A stretch of DNA of 11,514 bases, from positions 1 through 11,514 of the forward strand of contig JABDQX010000378.1 of NCBI GenBank assembly GCA_013042035.1, read 5' to 3'. The position numbers were made by a program, and so were the translations under genes. The DNA is from Gammaproteobacteria bacterium (lineage in GTDB: Bacteria > Pseudomonadota > Gammaproteobacteria > HK1). Under the pieces are notes generated by a model, which had not been told where the DNA came from, did no database searches, and worked only from the letters and a program-made list of their open reading frames with translations. Positions 5,924 to 11,514 of this stretch are shown one piece after another. Numbering within the stretch: the stretch's first letter is position 1; every line of letters begins with the position of its first letter.

Positions 5924-7312
5924 ATGGGATTAGATCTCTATGCCGTGTCCGGCACTGCCCAACCACCTTCGGGCCGGCATGTCATCGACACCCCCTTTTG
6001 GTACCCCGGGTCTTTCGAGCCTCGCAACGAACCGATTCGCCGGGAACCAACGGATCGGCCATCGCAAACCCCTCCCAATCCGACCGAATCCGTCCCGGAA
6101 GCCACCCCGACAGAATCCCCGCAAGAGCACTACATAGGGGTTTACCAACAAGGCGATCGCCTGATCTTCAATGATATTGGAAGAGAGCAACACCCTGTCT
6201 CGATGCCAGGTAGTCTGCTGGCGGCGATCTCCTCCACCGATGGCTCGATCGAAATAGAGCCAATCGACTCGGACGAACCGGATCCGGCCCGGACCGACAA
6301 CATCACCAGGCTCCGGATTCAAGAAGCGGAAAACTCGACACATTGCCAGCTACCGAGCGCAGATTTCTCGATCCATACCGATCAGGAGCATCGCATCTTT
6401 CGGCGTTTAACCGCCCCCAAATGGGCCGATGCCATCGGGCGCGACCGCTTCGGACTTTGGGCGACCCTCGCGTTGGAAGCGAACACAGGCAAACCGAATA
6501 CAAGGCGCGATGAACCGGTCATCCAACGTCTGCGCTGGATACCGCCCGGACAATTCATCATGGGTTCCCCGGAATCGGAAAGAGCCGGGTTCCCAAGATA
6601 CGAACAGGACAAATGGGGTGCCCGCGAGGAGCCACGGCACCGGGTCATCCTCACGCGCGGCCACTGGCTGTTCGACACACCCTGTACTCAAGCCCTGTGG
6701 CGGGCCGTCATGGGAGAAAACCCGAGCCGCTTTCAAACGCCGGAGCGCCCGGTAGAGTCGGTGAGCTGGCACGAGGTGGACGGATTTATCAAGAAAATCA
6801 ATGAGCGGATCCCGGATCTCAATCTGATGCTGCCAACCGAGGCCCAGTGGGAGTATGCCTGTCGAGCGGGGACCGAGACGGCCACCCATGGCGGTCCGAT
6901 CGCGCTTTCAGGCTCCAATCATGCGAAGGTTCTCGATGCCATCGCATGGTACGGCGGCAACAGCGGCATCGACTTCGAATTGGACAACGGCTGTGACAGT
7001 TCCGGCTGGCGGGAAAAACAATACGATCATCGGCTGGCCGGCACCCACCCGGTGGCCCGGAAACAGCCCAATCCCTGGGGTCTCCACGACATGTTGGGTA
7101 ATGTCTGGGAATGGTGCCGGGACGGTCCGCGAGCGTATGGCGACGAGACGGTTATCGACCCAATCGGGCCGGAGAAATCCGGCGGAGAACGCACGGTTCG
7201 TGGCGGTTCCTGGTACTACTTCGCCCGCTATGTCCGCGCGGCATTCCGGCTCCAGTATCAACCGGGTGTCCGTTTCGATCGGCTGGGGTTTCGGTGCATT
7301 TGTCATTCTTAG
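5924..7312 (+). CDS. FGE-sulfatase-fold protein with unique N-terminal region; candidate DGR target
   Basis: A 462-aa protein. Residues 1-165 match nothing I recognise: a Pro/Glu-rich linker (about 34-66) and a short beta-rich stretch (69-112), with no signal peptide. From 167 a bacterial FGE-domain scaffold begins: WADAIGRDRFGLW, QRLRWIPPGQFIMGSPES (201-218), CTQALWRAVMGENPSRF (254-270), LPTEAQWEYACRAGT (303-317), AWYGGNSG (341-348), GLHDMLGNVWEWC (386-398) and RGGSW (426-430). True FGE uses two cysteines in the block after GGS to convert a sulfatase Cys to formylglycine; that block here is YYFARYVRAAFRLQYQ without cysteines, so catalysis is unlikely. The fold is C-type-lectin-like and serves as ligand-binding display in DGR targets such as Treponema TvpA. 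The ATG at 5924 has AAGG at 5908-5911, 12 bases upstream. A tandem paralog follows. Confidence 0.86.
   Translation: MGLDLYAVSGTAQPPSGRHVIDTPFWYPGSFEPRNEPIRREPTDRPSQTPPNPTESVPEATPTESPQEHYIGVYQQGDRLIFNDIGREQHPVSMPGSLLAAISSTDGSIEIEPIDSDEPDPARTDNITRLRIQEAENSTHCQLPSADFSIHTDQEHRIFRRLTAPKWADAIGRDRFGLWATLALEANTGKPNTRRDEPVIQRLRWIPPGQFIMGSPESERAGFPRYEQDKWGAREEPRHRVILTRGHWLFDTPCTQALWRAVMGENPSRFQTPERPVESVSWHEVDGFIKKINERIPDLNLMLPTEAQWEYACRAGTETATHGGPIALSGSNHAKVLDAIAWYGGNSGIDFELDNGCDSSGWREKQYDHRLAGTHPVARKQPNPWGLHDMLGNVWEWCRDGPRAYGDETVIDPIGPEKSGGERTVRGGSWYYFARYVRAAFRLQYQPGVRFDRLGFRCICHS
7208..7294 (+). other. Putative DGR-type variable region, copy 1
   Basis: This 87-bp block encodes SW to LGFR (residues 429-457) at the C-terminus of the first FGE-fold protein. 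It aligns without gaps to 8165-8251 in the second. By hand count 32 of 87 bases differ. Fourteen of 29 codons change the amino acid, all in the middle, while framework residues SW, AR, VRAA, R, PG and LGFR are kept. Such clustering at exposed lectin-fold positions is typical of DGR variable regions. No template repeat is in the window. Confidence 0.5.
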
Positions 7313-7384
7313 AGCGTGACATGATTGGATCGTGGGGATCGCGGCCATGGACACATTTGGATAGTCGACTTTATCGGAATCGCT

Positions 7385-8266
7385 TTGACAGACGCTAGGC
7401 AAAATACCAACCACCCCCTGATCGATGGCCGGGCACCTGCCTGGGCCGGCGGCTGGGGGCAGGATCGCCATGGTGTTTTCACCGAGATCACGGTGGATAA
7501 CGTTACCCAGCGCCTGCGATGGATACCGCCGGGCGAATTCCACATGGGGTCGGCCACGAACGAACCGGGACGATGGGACAACGAGGGGCCGCGGCACCGC
7601 GTTATCCTGAACCCAGGCTACTGGCTATTCGATACCCCCTGCACACAGGCCCTGTGGCAGGCCGTCATGGACGATAATCCCAGTTACTTCACAAGCCCCG
7701 ATCGACCGGTGGAATCCGTTACCTGGGAGCGGGTCAACGAATTCATGGCGGAAATAAACAAGCGAATTCCAGCTCTGGCATTGATGCTACCCACCGAGGC
7801 CCAGTGGGAATATGCCTGCCGGGCGGGGATCGAGACGACCACCTATGCCGGTTCCATGAAGATCCTGGGCGCCAATCACGCGCCGATACTCGATGCCATT
7901 GCCTGGTATGGGGGCAATAGCGGTGTGGGATTCGATCTCGATAACGGCTATGACAGTTCCCGCTGGCCGGAAAAACAATACCCCCATGAGCAGGTCGGCA
8001 CACATCCGGTGGCAAAAAAAATGGCCAATCGGCTGGGCCTGTATGACATGTTGGGTAACGTCTGGGAATGGTGCCGGGACGGCCGGCGGGAATATCACAG
8101 GGAACCGCTTCTTCAACCCATGGGTTCCGTGGAACAGGACGTGAAACGTACCGTTCGGGGAGGGTCCTGGAACAGCAGCGCCCGCAACGTGCGCGCGGCG
8201 GTCCGCCGCTGGGGGGAACCTGGCATCTGTAATGTGAGTCTTGGGTTCCGGGGTATGGTGGGGTAG
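7385..8266 (+). CDS. FGE-sulfatase-fold protein, tandem paralog; candidate DGR target
   Basis: About 293 residues if started at TTG 7385. It repeats the C-terminal two-thirds of its upstream neighbour: PAWAGGWGQDRHG, QRLRWIPPGEFHMGS (42-56), DTPCTQALWQAVM, LPTEAQWEYACRAG, AIAWYGGNSGVGF, LYDMLGNVWEWCRDG and RGGSWNSSARNVRAAVR near the end. The unique N-terminal region of the neighbour is missing. The start is uncertain: the frame opens just after a TGA at 7322-7324, with TTG at 7325 and TTG at 7385 (GGA six bases upstream) as the only sensible starts, and no ATG before the domain. An ATG at 7321 is in another frame and stops after 25 codons. The FGE catalytic cysteines are absent here too. It probably arose by duplication and has a variable C-terminus. 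Spacing suggests one transcript with the first copy. Confidence 0.82.
   Translation: MTDARQNTNHPLIDGRAPAWAGGWGQDRHGVFTEITVDNVTQRLRWIPPGEFHMGSATNEPGRWDNEGPRHRVILNPGYWLFDTPCTQALWQAVMDDNPSYFTSPDRPVESVTWERVNEFMAEINKRIPALALMLPTEAQWEYACRAGIETTTYAGSMKILGANHAPILDAIAWYGGNSGVGFDLDNGYDSSRWPEKQYPHEQVGTHPVAKKMANRLGLYDMLGNVWEWCRDGRREYHREPLLQPMGSVEQDVKRTVRGGSWNSSARNVRAAVRRWGEPGICNVSLGFRGMVG
8165..8251 (+). other. Putative DGR-type variable region, copy 2
   Basis: Counterpart of 7208-7294, same length with no indels. Codons at the first variable positions are AAC, AGC, AGC and AAC where copy 1 has TAC, TAC, TTC and TAT. DGR templates are typically rich in AAC codons at variable positions, and these codons can be reached from AAC by changing adenines (the third base of TAT needs one further change). 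Without the template repeat this stays a hypothesis. Confidence 0.5.
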
Positions 8267-8348
8267 GATTCCACGCATCGTACCTCTATGAACACAGCTC
8301 CATAATGTTCACGGAAAGCACGAACAGCACGGAAAAATACATTTTTCT

Positions 8349-8374
8349 CGTTGCCACGCTCCCGCGTGGCAACG
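8349..8374. repeat. REP-like hairpin CGTTGCCACGC-TCCC-GCGTGGCAACG
   Basis: Two perfect 11-bp arms (8349-8359 and 8364-8374) enclose a 4-base loop. The style CGTTGCCACGCTCC...GCGTGGCAACG is that of dispersed extragenic palindromes common in environmental proteobacteria and cyanobacteria. It lies in the 127-base gap between the second FGE-fold gene and the antitoxin gene; the rest of that gap contains a CACGGAAAGCACGAACAGCACGG stretch broken into CACG-rich words (8309-8331), similar in style to the hairpin at 10594-10636. No T-tract follows, so it is not a canonical terminator. Confidence 0.78.
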
Positions 8375-8393
8375 CACATGAAGGCCAATAATC

Positions 8394-8699
8394 ATGGACA
8401 CTCCGGGGATATCCGAAAATCCACAACGGGGGTATGGTGTCTCCAATGTGAGCCAGCCCTTGCCTAACACCTTCGATTGTGAATTCACCGTTCTGGTTAC
8501 TCGACTCCAGGACATGTGGCTTGCCGAATGTGACCAGCTTGGCTTGGTAACGGAAGCGGACGATTACGCCACCCTCGAGAATCGTGCCCGGCAGATTGCC
8601 CCCGAGCTTGCCGAGATGAATGGTCTTTTTGTTCCCGGACAGTCGATCCGACTTGAATTTCAAATGATGGGCTCTCGGGATAATATGGATATTGAATAG
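8394..8699 (+). CDS. hicB: HicB-like (DUF1902) antitoxin
   Basis: A 101-aa protein. The core FTVLVTRLQDMWLAECDQL (31-49), followed by GLVTEADDYATLENRARQIAPEL (50-72), matches the DUF1902 pattern, in which a partial ferredoxin/RNase-H-like sheet with a WxAExD---GLVTEADT signature packs against helices. Proteins of this type act as HicB-like antitoxins that bind and block a HicA RNase. Residues 1-28 look disordered and may be over-extended; a GTG at codon 19 is an alternative start. The ATG at 8394 has GAAGG at 8380-8384. A C-terminal DNA-binding domain is not evident, so autorepression is uncertain. It ends 2 bases before hicA, so the pair is surely co-transcribed, with antitoxin first. Confidence 0.8.
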   Translation: MDTPGISENPQRGYGVSNVSQPLPNTFDCEFTVLVTRLQDMWLAECDQLGLVTEADDYATLENRARQIAPELAEMNGLFVPGQSIRLEFQMMGSRDNMDIE

Positions 8700-8701
8700 C
8701 C

Positions 8702-8899
8702 ATGGCGGAAACCCTTTATCCGCAAATCAAAAATATCCTGCGCGCTCATGGGTGTCACTTTATCAGGCAGGGAAAAGGAAGCCATGAGATTTGGTATAGC
8801 CCCATTAGCAACAAGCATTTTTCAGTGCCTGTTACCGTTAAGGTCAAACCCACCGCAAACGCCATTCTGAAACAAGCGGGTGTTGACCGTAAAATTTAG
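8702..8899 (+). CDS. hicA: HicA-type mRNA interferase toxin
   Basis: A 65-aa protein with the dsRBD-like HicA fold. The signature FIRQGKGSHEIWY (20-32) contains the catalytic His28 in GSHEIW. It is followed by the strands HFSVPVTVKV (39-48) and the terminal helix TANAILKQAGVD (51-62), whose family counterpart often reads GTLRSILRQAGI. HicA enzymes cleave mRNA and stop growth when not bound by the antitoxin. Length is typical. The ATG at 8702 is 2 bases after the antitoxin stop, with little Shine-Dalgarno, consistent with translational coupling. The gene appears intact. Confidence 0.9.
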   Translation: MAETLYPQIKNILRAHGCHFIRQGKGSHEIWYSPISNKHFSVPVTVKVKPTANAILKQAGVDRKI

Positions 8900-8925
8900 T
8901 GTTGTACGCTGTCCAGTTGATCGCC

Positions 8926-11514
8926 ATGCCACGAACACCCGAAACACCCCGACCCACCGTCTTTATCAGCTACAGCCATGACTCGGCGGATCACGCCGCG
9001 CGGGTGCGTGGCCTGGCGGCAAGCCTTGAGCGGGACGGTTGCGACTGCCGGCTCGATGTTTACAAGAACACCGGCGAGGACTGGCCTTTATGGATGAGCC
9101 GGCAACTGCGCGGGGCCGATTTCGTGTTGTGCATCGCGACCCCAATCTACGAGCGGCGATTCGATGATCGGGAACTCCCGGAGATAGGCCAAGGCGTTGG
9201 CTGGGAGGCGGGTCTCATCCGCCGCCTGCTGTACGCGAAGAAACTCCACAACGACCACATCCTGCCGGTGATCTTCGAGGCAGACCTCACTAAAAACATC
9301 CCCCTGGAACTGCAAGACTACTCGCATTTCACCGTAGCTGACCCTGCCGGTTACGAAACCCTGCTGAGGAAATTACTGGATCGCCCCCTGCACCAACGGC
9401 CCGCCGCCGGTGACGCGCCGCCACTGCCCTCGCTGGAAACCGAACCGCTGTTCCCGCGACCAAGTGTGAGTCCGCCCCCCTCCCCTGCCACTGCCCTACT
9501 CCGCGTCTCGGGCATCGAACAACTCAAAACCTACGGCGACGGCTTTGCCGGGCGCCGTGATGAACTCGCGGAACTCGACGCGGCCTGGGACGGTGGCCAC
9601 AGCCGCGTCTTCGTCCTGCATGCCCAGGGCGGGGCCGGCAAAACCCGTATGTTGGTGGAATGGCTGAACCGCCTGCGGGACGACGGCTGGCGCGGCACCG
9701 GGGCGGTGTTCGTGCATTCGTTCTACAGCCAAGGCAGCGACGAGCGGCGCAATGCTTCCTCGGAGGTGTTTTTTGAGCAGGCGCTCCGCTGGTTTGGCGT
9801 CGATGCCGCCGAGACCATCACCGACCCGGATCAAAAGGCCCGGAAACTCACCGAGGCGATCATCGAGCAACGCGGGCTGTTGATCCTGGATGGCCTGGAG
9901 CCGCTGCAACACCCACCGGCATTCAACCAGGGTCGCCTCAAGGATCCGGCCCTGGCGCGCCTGCTGTTCAATCTCGCCAATGCCGCAGGCAAAGCGACGG
10001 CCTTGTGCGTCATCACCTCCCGCCAACCCATCGTCGAATTGCAACCGTTATGCCGCGCCACCGCATCCCCGACCGATGAAAGGGGGGCGGAGTGGCTGAG
10101 GTCGGCGGAGTGGCTGGGGTCGGCGGGGTGGCTGGGGTCGAGCGAAGCGAGCCCCCAGAACAATGCACTCCCAAACCCCGCACCAAAAAAACATCGAGGC
10201 CGGGCCGTGGTACAGCGCGAACTGGCGCATCTCGACACGCCAGCCGGTGTTGCCCTGCTGCGACAACTGGAAATCCGAGGGCCGGATGAGGAACTGGCCA
10301 AGGCGGTGGAACAATTCGGCGGTCACGCCTATGCCCTGATGCTGCTGGGCAGTTACCTGCGCGACGCCACCCCGGATCGGGAAATCCGCCGCCGCCACGA
10401 GATCGCCCTGCTGGCAGAGGACGAGGAACACGGCCACCATGCCGCGCACATGTTCCGGGCCTACGAGAAGCATCTTGGCGAGGACAGCCCGGAGGTGGCG
10501 CTGCTGCGATTGTTGGGCTTTTTCGACCGGGCGGCGGACGGGGCATTGCTGGCGGTTCTTACCGGGCCACAAAATACAAGGAAAAATATAGCATCCACGA
10601 AAGGCACGAAAAGTTTCTTTCGTGTTTTTTCGTGGATAAAAAAACAAGTGCGCGTCGATGCTCTCCACGCCATCACCGCGCCCCTATCAAAGCTCTCCTC
10701 CGATCAGTGGCAACACTGCCTGAACCGGCTCAAAGCGTTGCGCCTGATTACCTTCGAATCCGGCACTGACCCCATCGACGCCCATCCGCTGCTGCGGGAA
10801 TGGTTCGCCGATGAACTCGAAAGCCATTTCTGCGGCGCCTGGCGGGACGGCCACCGGCGGCTCTACGAACATCTCACCACGACTACCGAACATTGGCCCG
10901 ACACACTGGAAGCGCTGCAACCCCTCTACCAGGCCGTGGCCCACGGCTGCAAGGCAGGTCTGCACCAACAGGCCTGTGACGATGTCTATGTTGATCGCAT
11001 CCTGCGAGGGATGGAAAGCAACGGCTTTTACAGCACTAGAAAACTCGGGGCATTCGGCGCGGATCTCGGGGCGGTGGCGTGTTTCTTCGATGCGCCCTGG
11101 GACAAACCCTCTCCCAATCTCTCCGCCACCGCCCAGAGCTGGCTACTCAACGAGGCAGCTACTCGCCTGCAGGCGCTCGGCCGACTGGAAGAGGCGCTGG
11201 CGCCCATAGAGGTAGGGTTGGAGATGGCCATCCAGCAGGAGAGCTGGAGGGAAACTGCGGTTCGCGCCAGCAACCTGAGTGAACTGGAACTGACGCTCGG
11301 CAAGGTGGCGGCGGCCGTCAGCGATGGGGAGCGGTCGGTAGAATTCGCTGTTCGGAGTGGGGATTGGGCGCAGAAAATTGGCAAACGCACTACCCACGCC
11401 GACGCATTGCATCAGGCGGGGGATCGGGCGGCGGCCCGGCGATTGTTCATCGAGGCCGAGAAACAGCAGGCCGAGAACCAGCCGCAGTATCCTCGGCTTT
11501 ACGCGCTGCAGGGC
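8926..11514 (+). CDS. SEFIR-STAND NTPase-TPR protein (3' end beyond window)
   Basis: Open from ATG 8926 to the window edge, 863 codons without a stop. Residues 9-155 form a SEFIR (TIR-related) domain: TVFISYSHDSADHAARV (11-27), DWPLWMSRQLRGADFVLCIATPIYERR (52-78) and GVGWEAGLIRRLLY (90-103), where Glu94 matches the TIR NADase glutamate by position. A Pro-rich linker (155-190) leads to a STAND ATPase with Walker A GGAGKT (235-240), SFYSQGS (265-271), Walker B LLILDGLE (318-325) and TSR (364-366). A helical region with HPLLREWF (620-627) follows, then TPR-like helices from about 735. Bacterial SEFIR and STAND proteins are known anti-phage or programmed-death effectors; the TPRs would sense and SEFIR would deplete NAD or scaffold. 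Residues about 385-425 and 547-576 look like in-frame repeat insertions. Upstream GTG 8899 and TTG 8917 are alternative starts. Confidence 0.87.
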   Translation, partial: MPRTPETPRPTVFISYSHDSADHAARVRGLAASLERDGCDCRLDVYKNTGEDWPLWMSRQLRGADFVLCIATPIYERRFDDRELPEIGQGVGWEAGLIRRLLYAKKLHNDHILPVIFEADLTKNIPLELQDYSHFTVADPAGYETLLRKLLDRPLHQRPAAGDAPPLPSLETEPLFPRPSVSPPPSPATALLRVSGIEQLKTYGDGFAGRRDELAELDAAWDGGHSRVFVLHAQGGAGKTRMLVEWLNRLRDDGWRGTGAVFVHSFYSQGSDERRNASSEVFFEQALRWFGVDAAETITDPDQKARKLTEAIIEQRGLLILDGLEPLQHPPAFNQGRLKDPALARLLFNLANAAGKATALCVITSRQPIVELQPLCRATASPTDERGAEWLRSAEWLGSAGWLGSSEASPQNNALPNPAPKKHRGRAVVQRELAHLDTPAGVALLRQLEIRGPDEELAKAVEQFGGHAYALMLLGSYLRDATPDREIRRRHEIALLAEDEEHGHHAAHMFRAYEKHLGEDSPEVALLRLLGFFDRAADGALLAVLTGPQNTRKNIASTKGTKSFFRVFSWIKKQVRVDALHAITAPLSKLSSDQWQHCLNRLKALRLITFESGTDPIDAHPLLREWFADELESHFCGAWRDGHRRLYEHLTTTTEHWPDTLEALQPLYQAVAHGCKAGLHQQACDDVYVDRILRGMESNGFYSTRKLGAFGADLGAVACFFDAPWDKPSPNLSATAQSWLLNEAATRLQALGRLEEALAPIEVGLEMAIQQESWRETAVRASNLSELELTLGKVAAAVSDGERSVEFAVRSGDWAQKIGKRTTHADALHQAGDRAAARRLFIEAEKQQAENQPQYPRLYALQG
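10086..10200 (+). repeat. In-frame repeat insertion with three 18-bp units
   Basis: Three 18-bp units lie at 10086-10103, 10104-10121 and 10122-10139: GGCGGAGTGGCTGAGGTC, GGCGGAGTGGCTGGGGTC and GGCGGGGTGGCTGGGGTC. They encode EWLRSA, EWLGSA and GWLGSS. They run into GGGGTCGAGCGAAGCGAGCC (bulged hairpin, 10134-10153) and a low-complexity Asn/Pro/Lys stretch to about 10200. The segment separates two STAND blocks that should be nearly adjacent (CVITSRQPI and VVQRELAHL), so it looks inserted. The far boundary is approximate. Confidence 0.7.
10594..10636 (+). repeat. Long A/T-rich hairpin inside the SEFIR-STAND gene
   Basis: TCCACGAAAGGCACGAAA at 10594-10611 is nearly the reverse complement of TTTCGTGTTTTTTCGTGGA at 10618-10636, giving a stem of about 18 bp around a short loop. 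Its CACGAAA words recall the dispersed CACGAAAGRCACGAAA repeats of environmental bacteria and the CACG-rich stretch at 8309-8331. It is read through in frame as ASTKGTKSFFRVFSW (residues 556-570), with A/T-rich codons unlike the GC-rich gene around it. The inserted segment probably extends over about 10566-10650. Confidence 0.75.

Noticed and set aside
7111..7398. Plus-strand ORF overlapping the end of the first FGE gene and ATG 7321
   Set aside because: Out of frame with both FGE domains and ends after a short basic peptide; no sign of function, although it bears on the start of the second gene.
8349..8374. Rho-independent terminator
   Set aside because: The stem is strong but neither strand has a T-tract after it; the sequence fits a REP-type repeat better.
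10086..10139. CRISPR-like array
   Set aside because: The 18-bp units are directly adjacent without spacers and are translated in frame; it is a minisatellite.
10078..10650. Pseudogene call for the SEFIR-STAND gene
   Set aside because: Despite two repeat insertions the frame is open for 863 codons, and the motifs on both sides remain in one frame.
9496..10668. Long minus-strand open frames opposite the SEFIR-STAND gene
   Set aside because: They are antisense to a continuous plus-strand frame with clear SEFIR, Walker A and Walker B motifs. GC-rich coding DNA often leaves such frames open, and their peptides show no domain.
1..11514. tRNA, rRNA, reverse transcriptase, CRISPR-Cas genes or phage genes
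   Set aside because: I saw no matching motifs (for example no YxDD reverse-transcriptase motif in a plausible frame and no tRNA cloverleaf) on either strand by eye.

Overview
The window looks like chromosomal DNA of a gammaproteobacterium. ZipA (3979-4944) is confined to that class, and a type II secretion GspM and a CbpA-type co-chaperone fit it. The compact operons, non-ATG starts, dispersed palindromic repeats, paralogous FGE-fold proteins and a SEFIR-STAND-TPR gene resemble environmental, possibly sulfur-oxidising, lineages with repeat-rich genomes. The lineage below class is a guess.

Region 1 (1-5906) is mostly core metabolism and cell biology. It holds the 3' end of fmt with a 17-bp triplicated tail, a gspM apparently separated from the rest of its secretion operon, a tandem-rhodanese sulfurtransferase, and a convergent small cupin. 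An LsrG-like ABM protein then forms a tight pair with an iron-type alcohol dehydrogenase. After a 183-bp MITE-like hairpin element come zipA and cbpA, overlapping by 4 bp. Short palindromes with the arm GCAAAATT sit just before two start codons, and one of them spans the ribosome-binding site.

Region 2 (5907-8393) carries two tandem paralogs with an FGE-sulfatase (C-type-lectin-like) fold. They share a conserved scaffold, lack the catalytic cysteine pair of true formylglycine-generating enzymes, and differ at clustered codons in a gap-free 87-bp C-terminal block. This is the pattern of variable regions diversified by diversity-generating retroelements (DGRs). No reverse transcriptase or template repeat is visible in the window.

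Region 3 (8267-11514) looks like a conflict or defence segment. It has a REP-like hairpin, a toxin-antitoxin pair (DUF1902/HicB-like antitoxin, then HicA toxin) and the first 863 codons of a SEFIR-STAND NTPase-TPR protein that runs off the window. That gene has apparently absorbed two unrelated repeats in frame: a segment with three 18-bp units and a long A/T-rich hairpin.

The most interesting reading is a variable surface or ligand-binding protein family next to a STAND-type signalling or defence ATPase. The genes themselves are seen in the sequence; a functional link between them is inference.
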